This document shows positions 1 to 5,240 of a DNA stretch of 10,747 nt, piece by piece (position 1 is the stretch's first letter; each line of letters starts with the position of its first letter). Below the pieces are notes generated by a model, which was not told where the DNA came from, ran no database searches, and saw nothing but the letters and a program-made list of their open reading frames with translations. Where the stretch lies: contig QMKT01000047.1 in the NCBI GenBank assembly GCA_003646505.1, positions 1 to 10,747 of the forward strand, written 5' to 3'. This stretch comes from Campylobacterota bacterium (lineage in GTDB: Bacteria; Campylobacterota; Campylobacteria; Campylobacterales; Sulfurovaceae). Position numbers and translations under genes: made by a program.

Positions 1-23
1 ATATATTATACGAAGGAGTTATT

Positions 24-218
24 ATGAAAAAAAGAATTGAAGAAGTGATTAATCATGTACAAAAGTCATCTAATGTTTCTGATGAGAATAAACCATTGAT
101 ATTGGAAAAACTTGAAGAGTGGAAAGAAGAAGACAATGCCATTTCGGAAGTGACAGTGCGCTTTGAAACCTGGTGGATGGAGATGGAGCCTATATTTGCC
201 GAATTGGGTTGGGTTTAA
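24..218 (+). CDS. Small acidic hypothetical protein (64 aa)
   Basis: The ATG at 24 is preceded by a clear AAGGAG at 13-18, which fixes the start. The product is charged and probably helical. Residues 1-40 are rich in Lys and Glu with heptad-like hydrophobics, and the end carries an aromatic stretch (FETWWMEMEPIFAELGWV). There is no signal peptide or membrane span, so it is probably cytosolic. A phenylalanine-glutamate pair, then a proline, then a terminal Leu-Gly-aromatic recalls the end of DUF4404 proteins, but that resemblance is from memory and weak. It ends in two tandem TAA codons, directly followed in the same frame by the next small gene. The function is not recognised. Confidence 0.75.
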   Translation: MKKRIEEVINHVQKSSNVSDENKPLILEKLEEWKEEDNAISEVTVRFETWWMEMEPIFAELGWV

Positions 219-221
219 TAA

Positions 222-410
222 GTGGACCTCTATACCCAATATACTTATGAAAAAAAATGGATGAAAACAAGTCAAAAAGATGCACTTCGTATGATAGAAG
301 AAGAGATGCCTGAAACGGATGCAGAGGGTACTTTAAAGTATATACTGTCTGAGACATCCAAAGATAAGACTATCACCCTTGGCGGGTGTAGGTTTAGGAA
401 GTCTGCTTAA
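222..410 (+). CDS. Small hypothetical protein (62 aa), possibly frameshifted at its 3' end
   Basis: This ORF starts at a GTG immediately after the double stop of the preceding gene and in the same frame. It has no separate Shine-Dalgarno, so translation would have to be coupled. An in-frame ATG at 261 is an alternative start with no better binding site. The middle looks protein-like, helical and acidic (KKWMKTSQKDALRMIEEEMP). The end reads TLGGCRFRKSA. A one-base skip near 380 would instead give a glycine-rich hydrophobic stretch, LAGVGLGSLLKKRY, running to a stop at 484-486. Both endings are plausible by eye. The function is not recognised. Confidence 0.55.
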   Translation: MDLYTQYTYEKKWMKTSQKDALRMIEEEMPETDAEGTLKYILSETSKDKTITLGGCRFRKSA

Positions 411-457
411 AAAACGCTACCAAATCATTAATAATAGTTCACTATTGCATGAAAGGG

Positions 458-492
458 AAAATCTTATAAATTTATCTATTTTTTAAGATTTT
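458..492. terminator. Possible bidirectional terminator hairpin (weak)
   Basis: The arms AAAATCTTA (458-466) and TAAGATTTT (484-492) form a perfect 9-bp inverted repeat around a 17-nt AT-rich loop, in the gap between convergent genes. The A/T-rich outer ends could supply a U tract on either strand. The stem is almost all A-T and the loop is long, so its stability is doubtful. The rest of the 411-537 gap shows nothing recognisable. Confidence 0.25.
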
Positions 493-537
493 GCAAACAG
501 TACTAGATGCACTAAGATTACTAAGGATTGGACGAAA

Positions 538-765
538 TTATTTTTTGATTCTTTTCTTCAACGTTTGATATTTTTTCATGCCCACTTTGGCTATCTTTTC
601 TGCTTGTACAAAATAGGCAAACTCTAAAGTATCATAATATGCTGGAGCCTTTATAGTACCTCGTTTTATACGACGATCTAACGTTGCAAGTAATCTTCTT
701 TCAAGCATTTGTTTAAAAAGTTCTAATGGATAGTTAGAGTGTCCGAGCATAAAAAATGTAGCCAT
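538..765 (-). CDS. Basic hypothetical protein (75 aa)
   Basis: The ATG at 765 has an AGGA six bases upstream. It begins 14 nt after the stop of the quinone-reductase gene on the same strand, so it is probably the third gene of the MarR operon. The protein is strongly basic, with Arg/Lys clusters near residues 22-36 (RRLLATLDRRIKRG) and a lysine-rich end (KKYQTLKKRIKK). There is no signal peptide, membrane span or cysteine. The charge would suit binding to a nucleic acid or an anionic surface, but no domain is recognised and the function is unknown. Its position suggests co-regulation by the MarR repressor. Confidence 0.65.
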   Translation of the reverse strand: MATFFMLGHSNYPLELFKQMLERRLLATLDRRIKRGTIKAPAYYDTLEFAYFVQAEKIAKVGMKKYQTLKKRIKK

Positions 766-779
766 AAATAATCCTAATT

Positions 780-1340
780 TTACAGTGCTTTGATCGTTTC
801 TAGGATCTTGTCCGTATTGCTTTTACTTGTATCGACAGAGCCATATATATGACAACCATCAAGCTTCATGCCACAAAACTCTACGATCTGCTCTTTTATC
901 ATATTTTTCAGCCTTCTGTTCGCACCTGTAATTGTGTAGATAAATTTAGGTGCACCCGTAGTGGTGAAGATCTTTACTGTTTTATCTGTCAGCAGCCCTT
1001 TTGGTCTTGAATTGACATATTTAAAGGCAAAGTCTTTTGAAAGGTTCCAGTCAAAGAAGTTTTTTAAAATTGCAGGAAAGCTTCCCCACCAATAAGGAAA
1101 GACAAAAACCAATTCATCTGCTTTGCTGATTTTATCTTGATAATATTGCATACATGTATCTGTTGAAAGAGCATTGGCATCATCATAGGTAAAAAACGGT
1201 TGTTGATGTTCATCACGATAGAGATCAAGAACTTCAACATTCTCTCCTCTATTTTGTGCACTTTCCATATATGTATTTGCCATAGCAAATGAAAAACTAT
1301 CCTTTTTGGGATGGGCTACGATAATTAAAATATTTTTCAC
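780..1340 (-). CDS. NAD(P)H dehydrogenase (quinone)-like flavoprotein, flavodoxin_2 fold (186 aa)
   Basis: The protein belongs to the NQO1/MdaB/KefF-like flavodoxin_2 family, which reduces quinones and other electrophiles by two electrons using FAD or FMN and NAD(P)H in the cytosol. The N-terminal phosphate-binding strand and loop (ILIIVAHPKKDSFS, residues 4-17) is visible. So is the family signature FPYWWGSFPAILKNFFDW (81-98) and a TTTGAP loop (127-131) near the flavin. The length is typical of the short family members. The start is GTG at 1340, chosen because AAAGGAAA lies just upstream and because it overlaps the MarR stop by four bases (GTGA), a standard coupled arrangement. Quinone or aromatic electrophile detoxification is the likely role; the precise substrate cannot be read from the sequence. 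Confidence 0.88.
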   Translation of the reverse strand: MKNILIIVAHPKKDSFSFAMANTYMESAQNRGENVEVLDLYRDEHQQPFFTYDDANALSTDTCMQYYQDKISKADELVFVFPYWWGSFPAILKNFFDWNLSKDFAFKYVNSRPKGLLTDKTVKIFTTTGAPKFIYTITGANRRLKNMIKEQIVEFCGMKLDGCHIYGSVDTSKSNTDKILETIKAL

Positions 1341-1768
1341 GATCTTTCCTTTGTTAGGTTAATGATAATCTGATTGAGTACCTTGACTGTTGTCTCTAAT
1401 TCACTTGCGTCAATGCCATCTATTGCTTTACCAATATTTTTCATTGCCAAAGGTATAGTGACATGCTGCATTCTCTTCCCTTTTGAGGTTAGAGAGATGA
1501 TGAAACTACGTTTATCTACAATATCTTGTACTTTATCTATAAAACCATTTTTTAATAGATAGTTTACAAGAGAATTAATGGTTGCTTTGTCTTTAAGCAG
1601 AACCTTCTGTAGTTCTTTTTGTTTTTGACCATCCTCGCTCCACAATACAGCCAAAAGGCTCCATTGTTCTACTGTAAGATCATGTTGTAATAAGTCACTA
1701 TTGAACTGATTTGAGAGGAGTCTTGAGGCTTTACCTAAAAGACCTCCTAAGTTTGATTCGGCTTTCAT
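1337..1768 (-). CDS. MarR-family transcriptional repressor (143 aa)
   Basis: The length and layout are those of a MarR dimer subunit. There is an N-terminal dimerisation helix (GLLGKASRLLSNQFNSDL), a winged helix-turn-helix with helices around residues 33-58 and a recognition helix near 59-73 (KDKATINSLVNYLLKNG), a wing containing DKRS (85-88) and LTSKGKR, then C-terminal dimerisation helices. There are no cysteines, which argues against thiol sensing of the OhrR, QsrR or YodB kind and for a bound small ligand such as a phenol or quinone. The ATG at 1768 gives the expected family N-terminus but has no Shine-Dalgarno. A consensus-like -10 lies only seven bases upstream, so the mRNA may be leaderless. 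It is the first gene of an operon with the quinone reductase and probably represses that operon through the palindrome at 1790-1805. Confidence 0.9.
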   Translation of the reverse strand: MKAESNLGGLLGKASRLLSNQFNSDLLQHDLTVEQWSLLAVLWSEDGQKQKELQKVLLKDKATINSLVNYLLKNGFIDKVQDIVDKRSFIISLTSKGKRMQHVTIPLAMKNIGKAIDGIDASELETTVKVLNQIIINLTKERS

Positions 1769-1775
1769 GAGAAGA

Positions 1776-1804
1776 AGTATAATGAAATTAGTTTGAATTC
1801 AAAC
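1776..1804 (-). promoter_or_regulatory. Promoter of the MarR operon (candidate)
   Basis: Reading on the minus strand, TATACT at 1776-1781 is a good -10 box. The region 16-17 bases upstream, around 1798-1804 (GTTTGAA), can serve as a weak -35 and lies inside the palindrome. Transcription would begin about 1768-1770, at or next to the ATG, giving a leaderless or near-leaderless transcript. A second possible -10, TATTAA at 1805-1810, would put the palindrome over the start site instead. Either placement predicts repression when the palindrome is occupied. Confidence 0.5.
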
Positions 1805-1805
1805 T
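1790..1805. promoter_or_regulatory. Perfect 16-bp palindrome, probable MarR operator
   Basis: AGTTTGAATTCAAACT is a perfect inverted repeat with no spacer. It begins 22 bp upstream of the marR start codon and overlaps the predicted -35. MarR proteins commonly bind AT-rich palindromes of this size located over their own promoters. The identity of the bound protein is inferred from position alone. Confidence 0.65.
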
Positions 1806-2005
1806 TAATATGGATATGTTGGCAAAAAAACTAATTAATGAAAACCTTATAAGTATTCTATATAGGAGTTTTATAATGTTTAGAGTGGTTAAACATGTAC
1901 TTATATACTTGACTTGATTCCTGTCGTGAAAAATTTAGTATTTGGAAGACTATTTTTTTGAAGTATTATAAAGCCCTCAATTAAAAGGATTAATGGTATT
2001 AAGAG
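1806..2005. other. Intergenic stretch with one short ORF
   Basis: This is most of the 254-bp gap between marR (start) and the metallo-hydrolase gene (end), both on the minus strand. On the plus strand there is an ATG at 1876 with AGGAG seven to eight bases upstream, but the frame holds only 13 codons (MFRVVKHVLIYLT) and stops at 1915-1917. No convincing promoter precedes it. The rest is AT-rich without visible coding, repeats or a strong terminator. It may hold a remnant of a lost divergent gene, or nothing. Confidence 0.3.
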
Positions 2006-2024
2006 AGGGACTCGAAGTCTCCCT
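2006..2024 (-). terminator. Imperfect hairpin at the end of the hydrolase gene (weak)
   Basis: GACT/AGTC arms with a 3-nt loop and an outer AGG/CCT extension across a 2-nt bulge overlap the stop codon of the metallo-hydrolase gene. No run of U follows on the minus strand (CTCTTAATACC), so it is not a standard intrinsic terminator. Confidence 0.2.
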
Positions 2025-2919
2025 AGTTGACTTTGTATTTGTCTTTATCATTCGCATACTGTACATCTCCTTCGTAATTTCTACGTATTTCACAATTTGT
2101 CTCTTTCTCTTTCCCCAATGTTCTTAACATCCTATGAGAGATTACGACAGATCCTGCTTCTGCTTTTTTTGCTATCTCACCGATGATAAGCGGTGTCATA
2201 TGTAGTTGTGCTGCTACACCTTTTGCATTTTTAGGTACAGCATTGTGCATGACCAAAATATCTGTTTTGAACCCCAGTTTTTCAAGGGTGTGGTAGTCAC
2301 CATTCATGTCTCCTGAGAATGTAACAGACTTTTTACCGACATTTACTCTGTAGGCTATGGCGGGTATGGGGCCGTGATGTACAGAGACTGCCGAGATGAT
2401 GATATTACCCTGTTTATAAATTACTTTCTCTTTTTTGTTCATAGAAATGTTATGTGCTTTGAGTTGTAGACTTGCATCGCCATTTAAATGGTCACCAAGG
2501 TATTGCCATGCACCATTGTCACCATCAAAAAGTCTTTCTACAAAATCTTTTGTACTTGGCATAAATTTATTATCATCAGGCCCAAAGAGATGCAGTTTTC
2601 CTGATGCTCTCGTAAAGAAAGATGATTTAAGCAGGGCAGGCAGATCCGCTGTATGGTCAACATGTAGATGTGTGAGTAGGATGACATCTAAATCTTTTAT
2701 ACGAGCTCCTGCTTCTTCAAAACGCAAGGATGCACCACCACCAAAGTCTATGAGTATTTTACTTTTTCCATCTATCCATATAAGGTAAGAGGAAGATGCA
2801 CGTTTATCTCCACTTTCCGGACCACCTGAACCTAAAACCTGAAGGGTAACTTTGGGCTGAGCAAAGAGTAAAAGTGAAGAAAAAAAGAATAGATAGAGTG
2901 TCTTTTTGAGATTCAGCAT
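2023..2919 (-). CDS. Exported metallo-beta-lactamase-fold hydrolase (RNase Z/AtsA-like), 298 aa
   Basis: Residues 1-20 form a signal peptide: a Lys-containing start, a hydrophobic core LYLFFFSSLLLFA, and cleavage probably after LLLFA before QPK. The product is therefore likely periplasmic. The mature part is a metallo-beta-lactamase fold. It shows THLHVDHTADL with ligands H84, H86, D88 and H89, then HHG at 181-183, SGD with D204, and SHR with H262. This complete set predicts a dinuclear metal centre. The strand order and the SSSYLI and LIDFGGG segments resemble the RNase Z/arylsulfatase AtsA branch rather than true beta-lactamases. The substrate is unknown; an exported protein is unlikely to process tRNA. 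ATG at 2919 has no clear Shine-Dalgarno but abuts the stop of a short upstream ORF. It is divergent from doxX. Confidence 0.88.
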   Translation of the reverse strand: MLNLKKTLYLFFFSSLLLFAQPKVTLQVLGSGGPESGDKRASSSYLIWIDGKSKILIDFGGGASLRFEEAGARIKDLDVILLTHLHVDHTADLPALLKSSFFTRASGKLHLFGPDDNKFMPSTKDFVERLFDGDNGAWQYLGDHLNGDASLQLKAHNISMNKKEKVIYKQGNIIISAVSVHHGPIPAIAYRVNVGKKSVTFSGDMNGDYHTLEKLGFKTDILVMHNAVPKNAKGVAAQLHMTPLIIGEIAKKAEAGSVVISHRMLRTLGKEKETNCEIRRNYEGDVQYANDKDKYKVN

Positions 2920-2955
2920 TTAATGCCCATTGTATTGAAGTTGGTTATTTGTCAT
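2920..2955 (-). CDS. 11-codon upstream ORF coupled to the hydrolase gene (candidate leader)
   Basis: The ATG at 2955 is preceded five bases upstream by AAAGGGA (2961-2967), the best ribosome-binding site in this region. The ORF encodes MTNNQLQYNGH, and its TAA is immediately followed, in the same frame, by the ATG of the hydrolase gene, which lacks its own site. This suggests termination-reinitiation coupling. The peptide has no run of one amino acid that would mark a classical attenuator. It could be only a translation enhancer or chance. Confidence 0.4.
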   Translation of the reverse strand: MTNNQLQYNGH

Positions 2956-2997
2956 AAGTTTCCCTTTATTTTTATCAGATACATACTTGCTACATGA

Positions 2998-3012
2998 ATT
3001 ATAGTGTATAAT
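2998..3012. promoter_or_regulatory. Back-to-back divergent -10 boxes
   Basis: The 15-bp stretch ATTATAGTGTATAAT contains TATAAT on the minus strand at 2998-3003 (for the hydrolase and its leader ORF) and TATAAT on the plus strand at 3007-3012 (for doxX). Both match the -10 consensus perfectly. No good -35 is visible for either; TTGCTA at 2987-2992 is too close for the plus strand. The two boxes are three bases apart, so polymerase could occupy only one at a time. The symmetry might also form an operator. Confidence 0.5.
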
Positions 3013-3049
3013 GATTTTATGTAATATTTGTGTAACAGGAGGGAGTTTT

Positions 3050-3490
3050 ATGAAAGATTTTTTATGGGAGTTATATGTGTTGTTCTCGTATCCGAAGAAT
3101 ATCCTTCTTTTAGTATCCCGAATTATTCTGGCTTATGGTTTTTCACTTCCTGCACTTCTTAAGGTCAATGACATGAAAGGGACTGTAGTTTGGTTTGAAA
3201 GTATATCTATACCTTTTCCTACATTATTTGCCTATATGGTTTCCGGATTGGAATCCGTAGGCATAATCCTTCTGATATTGGGTCTATTTACGCGTTATAT
3301 CTCTATATTGCTTGGTCTTGTTATGGTAGGTGCTATTATCTTTGTACATATTCCCAATGGATTTTCAGCAAGTAATGGAGGGTTTGAAATACCATTATAT
3401 TATTTTATATTTCTCATGATCTTTGCTACACACGGTGCTGGTAAATACAGTTTAGACAGAGTATTTTCCAAGGGTGATAAGTATGAATAA
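3050..3490 (+). CDS. DoxX-family membrane protein (146 aa)
   Basis: This is a four-span integral membrane protein of the DoxX family. Probable spans lie near residues 17-37, 58-78, 82-101 and 113-130. The N-terminal SRIILAYGFSLPALLK block and the C-terminal GAGKYSLDRVF motif are typical of DoxX. Family members sit next to, or form complexes with, membrane redox enzymes: the DoxD/DoxA thiosulfate:quinone oxidoreductase of Acidianus, and a mycobacterial complex with SodA and a sulfurtransferase. The start is ATG at 3050, with AGGAGGG at 3037-3043. An in-frame ATG at 3011 lies inside the -10 box and is unlikely to be used. The end overlaps the following flavoenzyme gene by eight bases, so the two are translationally coupled and probably function together. 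Confidence 0.85.
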   Translation: MKDFLWELYVLFSYPKNILLLVSRIILAYGFSLPALLKVNDMKGTVVWFESISIPFPTLFAYMVSGLESVGIILLILGLFTRYISILLGLVMVGAIIFVHIPNGFSASNGGFEIPLYYFIFLMIFATHGAGKYSLDRVFSKGDKYE

Positions 3491-5189
3491 TAAAGAATTT
3501 ACATGGCAGTTTCCACTTCTTCATGCCGATTGGATTGTGTTATTCAAGTTATTGGCTATTGTATTTTTGATAGTCCTGATCGCTATTTTTATATATGACC
3601 GCTTTATTCAACGAAAGAACCAACTGCTCATTAACTATCCACTTATAGGACGTATGCGCTATCTTTTTTATCTTTTACGAAATCCTATGCGTCAGTACTT
3701 TGGTGATGAAACTTATTATGATTCTTTTGAAAAACTTGAATGGATCAATAAGGTTTCGCATGGTGAAAACCCCTATTTGTCTTTTTCTACCTCAAGTCCT
3801 TACGGTAATCAAAAAACACTTTTTAGACATGCCAATTTTGTCAAAGAAATAAGTGAAGTACAGGGTGAGTTTTCTGTTGTGTTTGGAGAAAATAGAAAAA
3901 TACCCTATGTGAGTAAAAGTATTATAGGTAGATCTGCTATGAGTGATGGTGCCATTTCTCCTGAAGGTACGCGTGCTTTTGCAAGAGGTGCATATAATGG
4001 ACATTTCCCTATCAATACGGGAGAAGGCGGTTTAACCTCAAACTTCCTTGCTACTTTGAATTTGAAAGATTGTGAGAGTGCCTATCTTGAAAAAAAAGAG
4101 GGAACTATATTTGCTAAGTCTGTTTATCGAATAATGAAATTGGTGACAAACCGAGAAATTTCTCAACGTCTTTACAGAAATATGGTGGTGAGACAAAAAG
4201 ACCGTGGATCTTTTATCTTCGATAGGGCTAGGCTAGTCTATTTTCGTATTGATTGGAGTAAACCATTAGAATTATTTCCTAAAGATGTAATTGAAGGTAT
4301 CCCAGATATTATATTTCAGATGGGCTCTGGTCTTTATGGTGTAAGAGACGAAAAAGGAAATTTTGATGCGGAGCGCTATGCAAAAGTAATGCGTTTTTGT
4401 TCTATGACAGAAGTGAAAATTGCACAGGGGGCTAAGCAAACAGGAGGTAAGCTTCTTGCAAGTAAAGTAAGTGATGATATCGCATACTACAGAGGTATAC
4501 CAGCACATAAAGACCTTATAAGTCCAAATCGTTTTCCCTATGCAACAGATATGGTAAGTTTTTTTGATTTCATAGAGAATTTGCAGAAATTATCAGATAA
4601 ACCCGTAGGCTTTAAAATTGTAATTTCCACAAAGTCAAGTTTTGAAGAGTATGCCAAAGCATTACATGAAAGAGCATTAAATGGGCAAAGTCTTCCTGAT
4701 TTTATTACGATTGATGGAGGAGATGGTGGCTCAGCAACAGCCCCGTTGGAGATGATGTCTAAGATAGGTTTACCTATACGAGAAGCACTTCTTATAGTAA
4801 ACAAAGTATTAAAAGAGTACGGATTAAAAGAACATATCAGGATAATTGCCAGTGAAAAAGTACTTACCCCCGATGATGTTGCTGAATTAATTTGTCATGG
4901 GGCTGATTTTATTAATATTGCCAGAGGCTTTATGATCTCTGCAGGATGCATACGTGCTAGGGAGTGTAGTGGTGCAAATGGCAGAGACTGTCCGGTAGGT
5001 CTGGCTACCATGAACGAATCAAAACGAAGTAAGTATCTTGTGATAGAAAAATCAAAACATATTGCATACTATCATCATCAACTTCTTCACGGTGTACGTT
5101 CTTTACTTGCAGTGATGGGCAAGAAACATATCAATGAGTTACATATGAGTGATCTTATCCTTCGTACTAAAAAAGATAGACGAAATTAA
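3483..5189 (+). CDS. Membrane-anchored FMN-binding glutamate synthase-family protein (568 aa)
   Basis: An N-terminal transmembrane helix (about residues 17-38) is followed by a Glu_synthase (GltB FMN-binding TIM-barrel) domain from about 100 to 515. Visible family blocks are GRSAMSDGAISPEG (149-162), NTGEGG (178-183), QGAKQTGGKLLASKVS (315-330), TIDGGDGGSATAPLEMM (409-425) and ADFINIARGFMISAGC (474-489). The glutaminase domain and GXGXG domain of true GltB are absent, so ammonia release from glutamine is not expected. An FMN-dependent oxidoreductase acting on an unknown substrate at the membrane is likelier. Cysteines 489, 495 and 503 correspond to the 3Fe-4S ligands, but the second spacing is seven residues instead of the usual four. 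ATG at 3483 follows AAGGG at 3470-3474 and is preferred over the in-frame GTG at 3474. Confidence 0.87.
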   Translation: MNNKEFTWQFPLLHADWIVLFKLLAIVFLIVLIAIFIYDRFIQRKNQLLINYPLIGRMRYLFYLLRNPMRQYFGDETYYDSFEKLEWINKVSHGENPYLSFSTSSPYGNQKTLFRHANFVKEISEVQGEFSVVFGENRKIPYVSKSIIGRSAMSDGAISPEGTRAFARGAYNGHFPINTGEGGLTSNFLATLNLKDCESAYLEKKEGTIFAKSVYRIMKLVTNREISQRLYRNMVVRQKDRGSFIFDRARLVYFRIDWSKPLELFPKDVIEGIPDIIFQMGSGLYGVRDEKGNFDAERYAKVMRFCSMTEVKIAQGAKQTGGKLLASKVSDDIAYYRGIPAHKDLISPNRFPYATDMVSFFDFIENLQKLSDKPVGFKIVISTKSSFEEYAKALHERALNGQSLPDFITIDGGDGGSATAPLEMMSKIGLPIREALLIVNKVLKEYGLKEHIRIIASEKVLTPDDVAELICHGADFINIARGFMISAGCIRARECSGANGRDCPVGLATMNESKRSKYLVIEKSKHIAYYHHQLLHGVRSLLAVMGKKHINELHMSDLILRTKKDRRN

Positions 5190-5217
5190 GTGTGAACGTA
5201 ACCCCTCACACCTATTT
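5190..5217 (+). terminator. Possible terminator after the flavoenzyme gene
   Basis: GTGTGA (5190-5195) and TCACAC (5206-5211) form a perfect 6-bp stem with a 10-nt loop, followed by CTATTTT. The stem begins right after the stop codon. The short stem and interrupted T run make it weak, and some read-through into the antiporter gene is plausible. Confidence 0.4.
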
Positions 5218-5229
5218 TCATGATTTGGG

Positions 5230-5235
5230 TACAAT
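5230..5235 (+). promoter_or_regulatory. Candidate -10 box directly before the antiporter gene
   Basis: TACAAT at 5230-5235 lies five bases before the ATG. No matching -35 or extended -10 is visible. If used, transcription would start at or just inside the start codon, giving a leaderless mRNA, in keeping with the lack of a Shine-Dalgarno. Confidence 0.35.
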
Positions 5236-5240
5236 AAAAC

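Noticed and set aside
1994..2021. On the minus strand, TTCGAGT is followed at exact tRNA spacing by a 5-nt stem strand, a 7-nt acceptor strand, a discriminator A and CCA, like the 3' end of a tRNA.
   Set aside because: Only three of five T-stem pairs form, position 53 is C instead of G, and the upstream sequence is hydrolase coding with no anticodon or D arm. It is probably chance; a relic attachment site cannot be shown without the rest of the genome.
2998..3012. PerR/Fur-type box in the divergent promoter.
   Set aside because: The half-sites are oriented as ATTATA...TATAAT with a 3-bp centre, not the TTATAAT-N-ATTATAA arrangement of a PerR box.
3011..3049. Longer DoxX start at ATG 3011.
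   Set aside because: This ATG lies within the TATAAT at 3007-3012 and has no ribosome-binding site, whereas ATG 3050 has AGGAGGG at the right distance.
3474..3482. GTG at 3474 as the flavoenzyme start.
   Set aside because: AAGGG at 3470-3474 overlaps this codon and is correctly spaced only for ATG 3483.
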